A stretch of DNA of 64,000 nucleotides from an uncultured Planctomycetia bacterium (lineage in GTDB: Bacteria; Planctomycetota; UBA1135; GCA-002686595). The DNA is taken from contig CALKYE010000166.1 of assembly GCA_938003765.1 (NCBI GenBank), forward strand, positions 1 to 64,000, read 5' to 3'. A program made the position numbers and the translations under genes. Of the stretch, positions 16,927 to 26,468 are shown one piece after another. How positions within the stretch are numbered: position 1 is the stretch's first letter; the number at the start of each line of letters is the position of its first letter. A model generated the notes under the pieces. That model was given only the letters and a program-made list of their open reading frames with translations. It was not told the DNA's origin and did not search any database.

Positions 16927-18939
16927 ATGTTCCAAGCTCTGATCCTGCTCGCCGCCCTCGCACTGCCCGCACCGAGCGCCGCGGGCGCAGCCCCCAGCGC
17001 GCCGATCGCACCGCAGGGCAAGCAGGACGCCTTCGAGGCGGCGCAGGCGGAGTTCGTGCGACTCGCCACGGTGGGGCGCGCCGACCAGCGTCGCGCAGCA
17101 TTGGACACGCTCGTGGGGCTCGGCGACGCGCGCGCGATGGGCGCGCTGGTCGCGGAGTTCTCACGCGCGGCGACGGAACTCGCGCAGGCCCGCGAGGGCG
17201 CGCGCAACTCGGAGTACGAGCTGGACCGGCGCAAGGTCGTGCTGGCGAACCTGCGCGAGCTCGCGGCGCGCGACGAGTCGGTCAAGGGCCGCATCGAGCG
17301 CGAGGAGCAGCGCGTCGCCGAGCTGAGCAAGCAACTCGCCGAGACCCGCGGCAAGCGCGATGACCTCGCGCCGTGGACCGACGAACTCGCAGCCGGCGCG
17401 GCGCGCCTGCTCGCTGCGCTCTCGCCGAGCGTGCGCAAGAAGGCCGAGGAGCAAGCGGCCAAGGACGCGGACGAGCATCCCGACTGGGGCGTGCGCGCGG
17501 CGTCGGTGCAGCTCGTCGGTCGGCTGGGCGCGCCCGGCGCCGGGATCGCGATCATCGAGTGGATCGAGCGGGCGCACGTCGAGCGCAGCAAGCTCGAGTC
17601 GCGCCTGGCCAAGACCTACGCGGACGTGCGCAAGATGGAGCGGCGACTGCAAGAGGAGGCCGCGGCGAACGAGGGGCGCATCGCGCGCGCGAACACCGAT
17701 CAGTACGAGCGCATCAAGCGCGAGGCCTCGCAGGTGCGCACCACGCAGACGCGCCTGGATGCGTTCCTCAGCGCGGCGGTCGACGCAGGCGCTCACGCGC
17801 TGTCGCGCGAGACGGACAAGGAGCTCGAGAAGTCGCTGGCGCGGCTGTTCGCGGCCATCGCCAAGCCCAAGGGGGACTCGCGCCTGAGTCAGCTCGAACT
17901 CCTCAGCAAGGTGAGGGGCGATGCGGTGCGGGCGCGGGCGCGCGCGCTGCTCGAGACGGAGAAGGACCCCGCGGCGCTCGCGACGCTGCACGAGGGCCTC
18001 GCCGCGCTCGGAGACAAGGAGATCGAGCCGCTGCTGATCTCGCGCCACCTGATCCACGAGAACTGGCTGGTGCGCTCGAGCGCGGCGGCGACGCTCGCGC
18101 AGTTGCGCTCCAAGGCCGCGATCGAGCCCTTGATCGCGCGCCTGGAAGTCGAGGAGGGCCGCGTGCGCTCCGACGTCGGGCGCGCGCTCACGTCGCTCAC
18201 CGGGCAGGACTTCCACGGCAACGTCGCGCTGTGGCAGCGCTGGTGGAAGGACAACGGCGCGAGCTTCGAAGTCCCGCCCGCCGCGGCGCCCAAGTCGGCG
18301 CTCGAGGCCGCGGCCGAGCAGCGCGGCGTGAGCTTCTTCGGCATCAGCACCGAGAGCCAGCGCGTGCTGTTCGTGCTCGACGTCTCGGGCTCCATGGACT
18401 TCTCCATGTCGCCCAAGAACAACCCCAACGACGACCCCAACCGCCCCTACGACACGCCCGGCGCCGGAGAGACCTCGCGCCTCGACGCGGCCAAGCGCGA
18501 CCTGCTCAAGGCGCTCGGCGGGTTGCGCGACGGCGCGGTGTTCAACCTGGTCCTGTTCGCGAGCGACGTGTGGTCGTGGGCCGACGATCTGGTGGTGATG
18601 GCGCCCGACAAGCGCCTGTCGCTGACCAAGTACGTCGAAGAGCTCGACGCCATCGGCGCCACCAACATCTACGGCGCGCTCGAACGCGCGTTCGAGGTCG
18701 CGGGCGCGGAGGGCGGCGACAGCTTCACCAACCCTTCGATCGACACGATCTACCTGTTGACCGACGGCAAGGCGACCGTGGGCGTCACCACCGATCGCGA
18801 AGAGATCCTGGCCTTCGTGCGCAGCCGCAACCAGAACGCGCGCATCACGATCCACACCATCGGCCTGAGCGATGCGCACGACGCGGTGCTGATGCGACGC
18901 ATCGCCGAAGAGCACGGCGGCCAGTACGTCGGCCGCTAA
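16927..18939 (+). CDS. Secreted coiled-coil, HEAT-repeat and von Willebrand factor A protein
   Basis: A 670-residue protein with a signal peptide (M-F-Q-A-L-I-L-L-A-A then S-A-A-G-A). Residues of roughly 80-280 are charged and helical with coiled-coil character. HEAT-like repeats follow (for example N-W-L-V-R-S-S-A-A-A-T-L-A). The C-terminal third is a vWA domain whose MIDAS residues are visible: D485-x-S487-x-S489 (D-V-S-G-S), the G-A-T-N-I threonine, and L-L-T-D-G. It likely binds a protein partner through a metal ion outside the cytoplasm. The ATG at 16927 is chosen for the signal peptide. It is followed 14 nt later by the hydrolase-like gene. Confidence 0.85.
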   Translation: MFQALILLAALALPAPSAAGAAPSAPIAPQGKQDAFEAAQAEFVRLATVGRADQRRAALDTLVGLGDARAMGALVAEFSRAATELAQAREGARNSEYELDRRKVVLANLRELAARDESVKGRIEREEQRVAELSKQLAETRGKRDDLAPWTDELAAGAARLLAALSPSVRKKAEEQAAKDADEHPDWGVRAASVQLVGRLGAPGAGIAIIEWIERAHVERSKLESRLAKTYADVRKMERRLQEEAAANEGRIARANTDQYERIKREASQVRTTQTRLDAFLSAAVDAGAHALSRETDKELEKSLARLFAAIAKPKGDSRLSQLELLSKVRGDAVRARARALLETEKDPAALATLHEGLAALGDKEIEPLLISRHLIHENWLVRSSAAATLAQLRSKAAIEPLIARLEVEEGRVRSDVGRALTSLTGQDFHGNVALWQRWWKDNGASFEVPPAAAPKSALEAAAEQRGVSFFGISTESQRVLFVLDVSGSMDFSMSPKNNPNDDPNRPYDTPGAGETSRLDAAKRDLLKALGGLRDGAVFNLVLFASDVWSWADDLVVMAPDKRLSLTKYVEELDAIGATNIYGALERAFEVAGAEGGDSFTNPSIDTIYLLTDGKATVGVTTDREEILAFVRSRNQNARITIHTIGLSDAHDAVLMRRIAEEHGGQYVGR

Positions 18940-18942
18940 CCT
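18937..18942 (+). promoter_or_regulatory. TAACCT, -10-like box before the hydrolase-like gene
   Basis: TAACCT overlaps the stop of the vWA gene and ends 11 nt before the ATG at 18954; no Shine-Dalgarno sequence is visible. It could give the downstream gene its own leaderless transcript. Confidence 0.35.
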
Positions 18943-18953
18943 GCGCGCTTGCC

Positions 18954-19838
18954 ATGAGCCTGCCCGAACCGCTCACCACCTACCTCGAGCTGCGCGAGTC
19001 CACCGCCGAAGGCGACGAAGGCGCCGGACTGTCGCACAAGGCCGGTGGCCTGTTCCTGTTCCACGTGCTCGAGATCGCCGCGTACGGCGAGCCGCGCGGA
19101 GGAGTCACGATCGTCCACGACGCGGGCGATCACGGCGCGCGCTACCTCGAGGCCGCGCACGTGTTCGCCGCGGCGCGCTGGGCCGTGGCCCTGCCCGACA
19201 TGCGCGGCCACGGCAAGTCCGAGGGCCCGCGCGGCCACAGCGCAGGCGTGAAGGAGCTCGTGCGCGACCTCGCCAGCGTGCAGGAGCACCTCGCGTATCG
19301 ACTGCCCGTCGCGCCCAAAGCGCTGATCGGTCAGGGGCTGGGCGCGCTGTACGCGGCGCGCTTCGCGCTCGAGCGTCCGGGCGAAGTCGCCGCGCTGGTG
19401 CTGCTCGCGCCGCGTTGGCGCGCGCGCTTCGAGCCGCCGAAAGCCGCCGGCGGTCTGATGAAGCTGTTCAAGAAGCCCGATCCAACGGCGCCGGGTCGCA
19501 TCGGGCTCGCGCTCGACTCGCTCTCGAGCGACGCGGCCGCGCGCTCCGCGTGGAGCTCCGATCCGCTCGTGCACGACGCCATCAGTCTGCGCGCGGGCGA
19601 GCAGGCCGCGGCCATCGCGCTCGACGTCGAGCAGCGCCTCGCGCAGCTCTCGTGCCCGACGCTCATCCTGCACGGCGCCGACGATCGCGTGAGCGATCCC
19701 CAGCTCTCGCTCGCGCGCGCCGGCGGCCGAGTGGAGGTCCGCCTCGTCGAAGGCGCGCGCCACGACCTGCTGCACGAAGTGAACTGGCGCGCGAGCGCGC
19801 AGTCGATCGCCGACTGGCTCGGCCAGCGCCTGGGCTAG
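18954..19838 (+). CDS. Alpha/beta-hydrolase-fold protein lacking the nucleophile serine
   Basis: A 294-residue protein resembling monoacylglycerol lipase/lysophospholipase-type alpha/beta hydrolases: D-M-R-G-H-G-K-S-E-G after strand 4, then L-I-G-Q-G-L-G-A-L-Y at the nucleophile elbow, H-G-A-D-D-R-V-S near the acid residue and G-A-R-H-D-L-L-H-E with the histidine. The elbow G-x-S-x-G reads G-Q-G-L-G (codons GGT CAG GGG CTG GGC), so serine is replaced by glycine. It is probably not a classical esterase and may be a binding protein. Its last 4 nt overlap the convergent membrane-protein gene. Confidence 0.8.
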   Translation: MSLPEPLTTYLELRESTAEGDEGAGLSHKAGGLFLFHVLEIAAYGEPRGGVTIVHDAGDHGARYLEAAHVFAAARWAVALPDMRGHGKSEGPRGHSAGVKELVRDLASVQEHLAYRLPVAPKALIGQGLGALYAARFALERPGEVAALVLLAPRWRARFEPPKAAGGLMKLFKKPDPTAPGRIGLALDSLSSDAAARSAWSSDPLVHDAISLRAGEQAAAIALDVEQRLAQLSCPTLILHGADDRVSDPQLSLARAGGRVEVRLVEGARHDLLHEVNWRASAQSIADWLGQRLG

Positions 19839-21178
19839 CCCGCGAGAGACGCGGCTGCGGAGCGCGCGCGAGCCACCGCTCGCCCGGCGGCGAGCAGTCC
19901 CAGCGCGAACAGCGTGCAGGCGCCGAGGTTGAGCGCCAGCGAGGCCTCGAACGCGGCGTCGGGCAGGAGCTTGCGCGGGATGTCGGTCATGGTGACGACG
20001 AACGCGAGCGCCGCGAGCGCGAGCTGCGCGCGGCTGGACGCGCCGGGGCGCAGCAACCACAGCGCGAGCGGCGCGAGCATGAGGTAGTAGTGGAACCAGG
20101 CGAGCTTGGTGGAGAGCACCGACGCCGCGGCGCCCAGGCCCAGCGCCAGCACCTCGAGTTGGAGCGGCGCCTCGTCTCTCGACTCCTGCGTGTCCTTCGA
20201 ACGCAGCCAACGTCCGGCGCTGAACGCGGCGCACGCGCCGAGCAGGAACACCGGCGGCATCCAGTCGGCCGAACTCAGCCCCGCGCGGTCGTGCAGCACG
20301 CGCGCCAGCGATTGATTGCCCAGGTCGCTGGCCCAGTTGGGCATCAGGCCGCCCAGGCGCTGCGACCAGATGAACCACGGATCGAGCGAGCCGAACCAGG
20401 CGGCGCTCAGGCCCAGACCGAGCGCGAGCGCGAGCGCTCCGCCGACTCCCAGGGCCACGATCCGCCGCGCCTCGCGCGCCGCGATCCAGGCCGCGATGAG
20501 AGTGATCACGCAGAACGCGAGGTTGGGTTTGAACAACACCGCGAGCCCGAGCACCAGGCCCGTTGCGGCGTCGCTCCACGCGCCGCGCCGCAGCGTCGCA
20601 AGCCACGCGCACAGTCCCAGCAGTCCGACCTGGATGCGGTTGACGTTGCCCACGCTCGTGTCGTCGATGAACGGACCGGCGAGCATCGTGCACAGCGCGA
20701 GGGCGAGCGCGCTCGCGGTGGGCGAGTAGCCCAGGCGCCGCGCGAGCAGCACGAGGCCCGCGGCGAAGAGCAGCGTGCTGAAGGTCTGCATCGCGTCGAA
20801 GTCGCGCTCGTAGTCGCCGCTCAGCGCGAAGCCGAACAGCGCGTAGAGCAGCGGAGTCGAGTAGTTCTCGAAGCTCTTGCGCACGTTGGCGGCGGCGAGG
20901 CGGCGCGTGCCCTGCTCGCGCGCGCCGCGTTGGCGAGCGTCCTGCTGCGCGGCCTGGAAGTAGATCGCGCCGACGCGCTGGTTCTCGGCCGTGTCGTACA
21001 CGTCGCGGATCTCGCCGCGCTCGACCGCCATGCCCGTGGCCCAGAACAGGTAGTAGTCGATCCCGATCGTGTTGCGCGCGAACTCGAGCACCGACGAGAG
21101 CGCGAACAGCGCCACCGCCAGAGCCAGCCACACGTCGGGAGTGCGTCGCGCGCCGCTGGCTGTGGTCTGAGTGCTCAT
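19835..21178 (-). CDS. GT87-type (DUF2029) polytopic membrane glycosyltransferase
   Basis: A 447-residue integral membrane protein with about ten hydrophobic segments. The periplasmic-loop sequence I-D-Y-Y-L-F-W-A-T-G-M-A-V-E-R-G near residue 40 is typical of GT87/DUF2029 proteins, which use polyprenyl-phosphate mannose to extend lipid-linked glycans. The start at 21178 has a TAGAAT box 17 nt upstream on the same strand. It may belong with the mannose-1-phosphate guanylyltransferase gene about 500 nt upstream, which makes GDP-mannose. Confidence 0.72.
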   Translation of the reverse strand: MSTQTTASGARRTPDVWLALAVALFALSSVLEFARNTIGIDYYLFWATGMAVERGEIRDVYDTAENQRVGAIYFQAAQQDARQRGAREQGTRRLAAANVRKSFENYSTPLLYALFGFALSGDYERDFDAMQTFSTLLFAAGLVLLARRLGYSPTASALALALCTMLAGPFIDDTSVGNVNRIQVGLLGLCAWLATLRRGAWSDAATGLVLGLAVLFKPNLAFCVITLIAAWIAAREARRIVALGVGGALALALGLGLSAAWFGSLDPWFIWSQRLGGLMPNWASDLGNQSLARVLHDRAGLSSADWMPPVFLLGACAAFSAGRWLRSKDTQESRDEAPLQLEVLALGLGAAASVLSTKLAWFHYYLMLAPLALWLLRPGASSRAQLALAALAFVVTMTDIPRKLLPDAAFEASLALNLGACTLFALGLLAAGRAVARARSAAASLAG

Positions 21179-21198
21179 CGCGTGGGCTCGTGTCGATT

Positions 21199-21681
21199 CT
21201 AGGGCGCGCGCTCGCCCGCGCCGCCGTCAGGCCCCAGGCGCTCGTCAGGTTCGCCGCTGTCCAGCCAGTCGCGCAGCAGCACGAGCGCACTGAAGCTGTC
21301 GCGCAACTCGCGCCGGCGAGCGGGGGGCACGCGCGCCTCGCGCAGCAGTTCCTCGGCGGCCTTGCTGGTCAAACGCTCGTCGTAGCGCACGACGCGTTGC
21401 GCGGGGAAACGCAGTCGCAGCGCGTCGACGAAGAGCTGAACTTGCGCAGCTCGCGCGCTCGCAGACCCGTCCATGTTGACCGGCCAGCCCACCAGGAACG
21501 TGCCGACGTCGCGCTCGCGCAGCAGCGCTGCGATGAAGTCGAGCAGCGGCGCGCCCTGGCCGTCGCCGTGGAACGGAGCGAGGGGCAGCGCGCTGATGCG
21601 CAGCGCGTCGGCCGCGGCGAACCCGCAGCGCTTGGTTCCGTGATCGATGGCCAGCACGGCCTTGCGCGCGGCCGCGCTCAC
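21199..21681 (-). CDS. ruvX: Putative pre-16S rRNA nuclease / Holliday-junction resolvase-like YqgF
   Basis: A 160-residue RNase H-fold protein of the YqgF/RuvX family. Family acids are visible: Asp in A-I-D-H-G-T-K-R-C-G, Glu in Y-D-E-R-L-T-S, and Asp in the L-R-D-S-F-S-A segment. YqgF trims the 5' end of 16S rRNA in E. coli. The GTG at 21681 overlaps the stop of manC by 4 nt (GTGA), which fixes the start. The C-terminal tail is Gly/Asp/Glu-rich. Confidence 0.85.
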   Translation of the reverse strand: MSAAARKAVLAIDHGTKRCGFAAADALRISALPLAPFHGDGQGAPLLDFIAALLRERDVGTFLVGWPVNMDGSASARAAQVQLFVDALRLRFPAQRVVRYDERLTSKAAEELLREARVPPARRRELRDSFSALVLLRDWLDSGEPDERLGPDGGAGERAP

Positions 21682-22736
21682 AGGTGCTCGGAGTTCTTGG
21701 CCGAGAGGCGCTCGACCAGCGCCTTCACGTCCTGCGCGCGGTCGCGCCGGCACACCAGCGTCGCGTCGCCGGCGCGCACCACGATCAGGTCTTCGACTCC
21801 GACCAGCGTGATCAGTCCGCCGCTCTCGCCCCATACGATGCAGTTGCGCGAGTCGATCGCTTCCAGCGCCGCTCCGCCTGCCTGAACCAGGCCGGCGCCG
21901 TCAGCGGGGTGGACCCCGGCGAGCGCGTCCCAAGCGCCCACGTCGCTCCAGAAGTAGTCGATCGGGAGCATGCGGACGTTGCGCGCGCGCTCGAACACCG
22001 CGACGTCGATCGAGATCGAAGGCAGCGCCGCGTACGCGCTCGCCAGATCCTTGCCCTCCTGCAGCGCCGCGTGGATCGCGGGCGCGAACTCGAGCAGCGC
22101 CTGCTCGAACGCTCGCGCGGACCACAGGAACATGCCGGAGTTCCAGAAGTAGCCGCCCGCGTCGAGGAACGCCTGGGCGCGCGCGGCGTCGGGCTTCTCG
22201 ACGAAGCGTTCGACGCGGTGCACGGCCGTCGCGTCGACCACGCGCTCGACGCCGCAGGTCTTGACCCAGCCGAACTGCGTCGCGGCGTGCGCCGGGTGAA
22301 TGCCGAACACGAACAGCGACTGCGGTTCCTCGCGCGCCGCATCGCAGGCGGCGCGCAACGTGGCCTGGAACGCGGAGCGCGGGCGGATCACGTGGTCGGC
22401 GGGCAGCACGACCTGCAGCGCCTGCGGATCGCGCCGCGCGACGTGCAGGCTGGCGAGCGCGATGGCGGCCGCGGTGTTGCGCGCGCAAGGCTCGACCAGC
22501 ACTTGATCGGCGGGCAACTCCGGAAGCGCGGCTCGCACTTCGCCCGCCTGCTCGGGTGTGGTCACCACCCAGCAGCGTTCGGCGCCGACCATGCCTTCGA
22601 GGCGCAGGAAGGTCTCGGCCAGCATCGGCCGTTCGCCGACGATGCGCAGGAACTGCTTGGGGCGCGCGCGGCGGCTCGCCGGCCAGAAGCGCGACCCCGA
22701 ACCCCCGGCCAACAAGATCGCGTGCAGGTTGTGCAT
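21678..22736 (-). CDS. manC: Mannose-1-phosphate guanylyltransferase
   Basis: A 352-residue nucleotidyltransferase. The N-terminal signature L-A-G-G-S-G-S-R-F-W-P and R-P-K-Q-F-L bind GTP and mannose-1-phosphate. G-Y-F-W-N-S-G-M-F and F-V-E-K-P follow at typical positions. It makes GDP-mannose in the cytoplasm for glycan synthesis. It lacks the C-terminal isomerase domain of bifunctional ManC/AlgA enzymes. TATCCT lies 6 nt before the ATG on the minus strand, with no Shine-Dalgarno site. Confidence 0.92.
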   Translation of the reverse strand: MHNLHAILLAGGSGSRFWPASRRARPKQFLRIVGERPMLAETFLRLEGMVGAERCWVVTTPEQAGEVRAALPELPADQVLVEPCARNTAAAIALASLHVARRDPQALQVVLPADHVIRPRSAFQATLRAACDAAREEPQSLFVFGIHPAHAATQFGWVKTCGVERVVDATAVHRVERFVEKPDAARAQAFLDAGGYFWNSGMFLWSARAFEQALLEFAPAIHAALQEGKDLASAYAALPSISIDVAVFERARNVRMLPIDYFWSDVGAWDALAGVHPADGAGLVQAGGAALEAIDSRNCIVWGESGGLITLVGVEDLIVVRAGDATLVCRRDRAQDVKALVERLSAKNSEHL

Positions 22737-22742
22737 CGCGCG

Positions 22743-22748
22743 AGGATA
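22743..22748 (-). promoter_or_regulatory. TATCCT, -10-like box before manC
   Basis: On the minus strand TATCCT ends 6 nt before the manC ATG. The spacing suggests a start of transcription at or next to the start codon. Confidence 0.38.
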
Positions 22749-22754
22749 CTGCGC

Positions 22755-25700
22755 TCAGAATCGCAGCGGCAAGGGCGACAGTGGCGGCAGCGGCGCCGCG
22801 CGTGAACGGCGCGCGTTTTCGCGGAAACTCTGTCCGAGCACGCCGTAGGTCTCGACGCGCGGCCGTCCCATGTCGCCGCGCACCGCGATGCGGTAGAGCA
22901 TGTTCTTGATCGGCCCGAGCAGGTTCACGACCGTGTTGCGCACTTCGAGGTCGTGCCGCAGCGAGCCGTCGAAGTCGAGCACGCCCGAGCCGCTGACGCC
23001 GAAGTAGGGGCTCGAGATCTCCAGGCTCGACATGCGGACCTGTCCGCGCGCGACGGTGAAGCGCGACTGGATCGAGTCGAACAGCGCGCTCTGTGCGTCC
23101 AGGCCGAACTGCGTGACCAGGTTGCGCGCCACCGGCACCGACCACAGGTTCGAATCGCGCAGGTCGACGCGCCCCTGGCCCGAGATGTCCGACATGCGTT
23201 CGAGGTCGCCGTCGAGTTCCAGACGCAGGCTGACGCGCCCGCGCGAGGCGAAGTCGGACTCGAACAGGCCGGCCAGCAGACCGCCGACGTCGGCCTGCTC
23301 GAGCGCGACGCCCAACCCGAAGGCGAACGGCTCGCGCAGCTCGATCTGGAACGCGGGTCGCTCGCCGCGCGGGTCCAGGCGCGACAGGCGCCCCTGCTCG
23401 AGGAGACCGCTGACGTCGCGCAGCACGAGCCGCGGATCGTCGTACTCGACCTCGATGCGCGCGTTCTCGAGCCGGCGGTCGGCGACGCGGCCTTCGACCT
23501 CGCTCAACGTCGCGCGCGCGCGCACCTGCGCGGCTTCGTAGCGCAACTCGTCGACGCGAATCGAGCCGGAGTCGATCGCCAGCGGGAGTCCCAGGTCGAT
23601 CGAAACGCTGCGAGGCCGGACTTCGCCGCGCACCACGAGCGCGCTGTCCTTCGATTGACCGCTGGCGAGCGAGAGGTGCGCGTCGTCGATGTCGACCGAG
23701 CCGCGCAGAGCGAGTTCGCCGAGCAGCACGTCGACGACCTCGCGTCCCAGGAACATCGACAGGTGCTCGCGGTCGAGCTCGAAGTCCTGCGCGGAGAAGT
23801 CGGACTCGAGCAACGCGCCGCCGTCGCGAGCGATGAACGACGTGTTGCGCAGCTCGATCGGCGCGCCGGCGAGCTTGGCGTTGAGTCGCTCTCCGCGCAG
23901 CTCGTCGCCGCGGTTCTCGAGCACGCCGCTGAGTCCGTCCAGCGCGAAGCGCCCCGACTCCAAGCGCGTCTGCACGTCGTTCTCGCGCAGGCGCACGCGG
24001 AAGTTCGACTCCGGGCGCGCGGGAGTGGCGGGCGAGGTCACGATCGATCCGGAGAGGTCGATGCGTCCGTCGACGACGAGCGCGCTCAGGCTCACGCCCG
24101 CTTCGCCGCCGCGCGCCGAGCGCTCGAAGGCGTGTTCGAAGGCGCCGACGATGCCGGCGTTCGAGGGCGACACCGCGGCCGCGAGCACGTCGACGCGCGC
24201 GGGGCCGAGGGCGTCGATCGAAGCGAGGCAGGCCACGCTCGCGCCGCCCAGCGTGTCGCCGAGCAGCGGCGCGATGCTCACGCGCGGCCCGCGTTCGCTC
24301 GGACCTCCGCCGAGCGGATCGGCGCCGGCGACGATGACCCGGCCGCGCACGTTGCGCACGTCGACGCGGAACTCGTCCGGCGTGAGCGTCGCGGTCCGCG
24401 GAGTGACCTCCACGCTCCACGCGAGCGGGCCGCCGGTGCGCTCCGTCGCGCTGGCGTACAGCACGTCCGCCGCGCCGTTCGCCTCGCGACGCTCCAACTC
24501 GCGCGTGATCTGCGGCCAGACCGCCGCGAGCATGCGGCGATCCGCGCCGCCCAGTCCGACGCCCGAAGCGCGCACTTCGAGCTCCTGGACGCGCCGCGCC
24601 GTCCAGTGCGCCGGATCGGCCGCGATCGCCGCGTCGTCCTGCACGCGTCCGCGCACGCTCACGCGCGCTCGCTGCGCCGCGGCGCCGACGAGGTCGAAGC
24701 GCACGCCGGCGGCGAGGCGCGGGTCGGTGAGGATCTCGACCTGTCCGTCGATGTCGCGCACCACCAGTCGCGGACCGCTGTTCGCGTCCGCGCCGGCGCG
24801 CCAGGCGCCGTCGACGCCGAACAGGTCGATCACGATGTGTCCGGCGGGAATGTAGGCGCCGATCGGGCGGTGCAGGCGCACGAGTCCCGACACGTGGCCG
24901 CCGCTGGGGCCGAACTCGCGCCAGATGAAGTCCTCCGGCAGCAGTCCGAGCAGCGCCGCGCGCAGCCGCTCGTCGACGGGGAAGCCGTGCGTGCCGATCT
25001 CCAGATCGAAGGCGGGGTAGCGCCGCGGACTCCCCGGAGGTCCCTGGCGTTCGAAACGCAGCAAGCCTTCGATGAAGGCCGGTTGTTCGGTGCGTGCGCC
25101 GCCGGAGTGCGCGCCGAGCACGCCCAGGAGCGCGAGCAGCGCCGCTTCGTCGGCGTCGGGCGAGTGCAGAGCGAGCGCGCGTCCGACGACCTGCTCGATC
25201 GGCGCGGGGAAGCCCTCGGGCGTTCCGTCGCTGCTGCGCGGCCAGCCGAAGTACGTCACGCCGCACTCGCCGCTCAGTCGCGCCTCGACGGCGACCTGCG
25301 GGCGTTGCGCCGTGCGCGTGTCGGCGAACGAGTCCGTCGCGGGCCAGCGCACTCCCACGAGCACGTCGGCGACGCCGCGCGGCGAGAGCGGTTTCCAGTT
25401 GGGCTCGAGCGCTTCGAACAGGCCGATCTCGCGCAGGAACGCCTCGCCCAGCGGCAGTCGCGGCGCGCGGACCCAGGCGCGCGCGGCCAGCCCCTCGCCC
25501 GCGTTCGCACCCACCAGCGCCCAGGCTTCGAGCGCCGCCTCGCTCCAACGCGCCTGCGCGTGCGCGCTGGTTCTCCACACGGCCGGGTCGAGCAATTGCG
25601 CCGCACTCTTGGCCTGGCAGCGCGCGTCCACGTCGATCGACACCGCCTCGATCGCGCGCTCGGCGCCGGGCGGCTGGAGCTTGCCGTCGTCCATGCGCAC

Positions 25701-26468
25701 GCGCAGCGAGCCTTCGGCGGGCGCCTGCGGATCGAGCTGAAAGCGCGCGCTGAGTTCGAACTCCAGTCGGCCGCGCGGCGCGAGCGCGTCGAGCGCGTCG
25801 CTGCGCAGCGCCGCCGGGAGAGCGCGCACGTCGAGGTTCAACGCGCCGCACGACGCCACCAGCGCGAACGCGCCGTCGGCGCCGCGCGCGCCGGCGAGGA
25901 ACACGTGCGGGGTCCTCGCCGACGCCGCGGCGAAGCTGGGCAGCACGCGGCCTTCGATGCGCGGCGAGCGGTGCTCGTCCAAGCGCGAGAGCGCGTCGAC
26001 GCGGCCGATCGGGAGCGGCCCCAGGCTGGGGTGGAGGTACTCGAGCGCGAGGTCTTCGAGCACCACGATCTCGGGCGGCGCCGCAGCCGACGACGACGCT
26101 GCGCCGCGAGGCTCGCCGGCGCGTTGCAGGCGTTCCACGAGGCGATCGGAGAGCTGCACGCGTCCGCCGCGCACCGTGATGCGCTGCACGCTGGGGCTCG
26201 CGCGCCAGGCGAACTCGAGCCGCACCGATTCGAGCTCGACGACACCGCTCTCGTCTCCGAGCGCGAGCCGCGAGAGCTCGAGCGCGGGCGCGAACAGGTC
26301 GAGCTCCGCGCGCTCCAGGCGCACGTCGTCGCCGAGCCGCGCCGCGAGCTCAGCCTGCACGCGTCGCGTGATCCAGCCGGCGCGCTCGACGATGGTGAGC
26401 GCGACCGCGCCGGCGCACACGGCGAGCGCCGAAGCGAACGCGAGGCGGCGCAGCCAGCTCGAGCTCAC
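22755..26468 (-). CDS. Very large AsmA/TamB-like envelope protein
   Basis: A 1237-residue protein with one N-terminal membrane anchor (L-A-F-A-S-A-L-A-V-C-A-G-A-V-A-L) and then a long extracytoplasmic region dominated by repeating beta-strand patterns. The C-terminal segment has V-S-G-S-G-V-L-D-F-D-G-S-L and L-L-G-P-I-K-N-M-L-Y-R-I, which resemble the AsmA-like C-terminal domain. AsmA/YhdP/TamB proteins form beta-sheet grooves that carry phospholipids between inner and outer membranes, which fits a didermal cell. Its ATG overlaps the alanine racemase stop by 4 nt (ATGA). Confidence 0.75.
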   Translation of the reverse strand: MSSSWLRRLAFASALAVCAGAVALTIVERAGWITRRVQAELAARLGDDVRLERAELDLFAPALELSRLALGDESGVVELESVRLEFAWRASPSVQRITVRGGRVQLSDRLVERLQRAGEPRGAASSSAAAPPEIVVLEDLALEYLHPSLGPLPIGRVDALSRLDEHRSPRIEGRVLPSFAAASARTPHVFLAGARGADGAFALVASCGALNLDVRALPAALRSDALDALAPRGRLEFELSARFQLDPQAPAEGSLRVRMDDGKLQPPGAERAIEAVSIDVDARCQAKSAAQLLDPAVWRTSAHAQARWSEAALEAWALVGANAGEGLAARAWVRAPRLPLGEAFLREIGLFEALEPNWKPLSPRGVADVLVGVRWPATDSFADTRTAQRPQVAVEARLSGECGVTYFGWPRSSDGTPEGFPAPIEQVVGRALALHSPDADEAALLALLGVLGAHSGGARTEQPAFIEGLLRFERQGPPGSPRRYPAFDLEIGTHGFPVDERLRAALLGLLPEDFIWREFGPSGGHVSGLVRLHRPIGAYIPAGHIVIDLFGVDGAWRAGADANSGPRLVVRDIDGQVEILTDPRLAAGVRFDLVGAAAQRARVSVRGRVQDDAAIAADPAHWTARRVQELEVRASGVGLGGADRRMLAAVWPQITRELERREANGAADVLYASATERTGGPLAWSVEVTPRTATLTPDEFRVDVRNVRGRVIVAGADPLGGGPSERGPRVSIAPLLGDTLGGASVACLASIDALGPARVDVLAAAVSPSNAGIVGAFEHAFERSARGGEAGVSLSALVVDGRIDLSGSIVTSPATPARPESNFRVRLRENDVQTRLESGRFALDGLSGVLENRGDELRGERLNAKLAGAPIELRNTSFIARDGGALLESDFSAQDFELDREHLSMFLGREVVDVLLGELALRGSVDIDDAHLSLASGQSKDSALVVRGEVRPRSVSIDLGLPLAIDSGSIRVDELRYEAAQVRARATLSEVEGRVADRRLENARIEVEYDDPRLVLRDVSGLLEQGRLSRLDPRGERPAFQIELREPFAFGLGVALEQADVGGLLAGLFESDFASRGRVSLRLELDGDLERMSDISGQGRVDLRDSNLWSVPVARNLVTQFGLDAQSALFDSIQSRFTVARGQVRMSSLEISSPYFGVSGSGVLDFDGSLRHDLEVRNTVVNLLGPIKNMLYRIAVRGDMGRPRVETYGVLGQSFRENARRSRAAPLPPLSPLPLRF

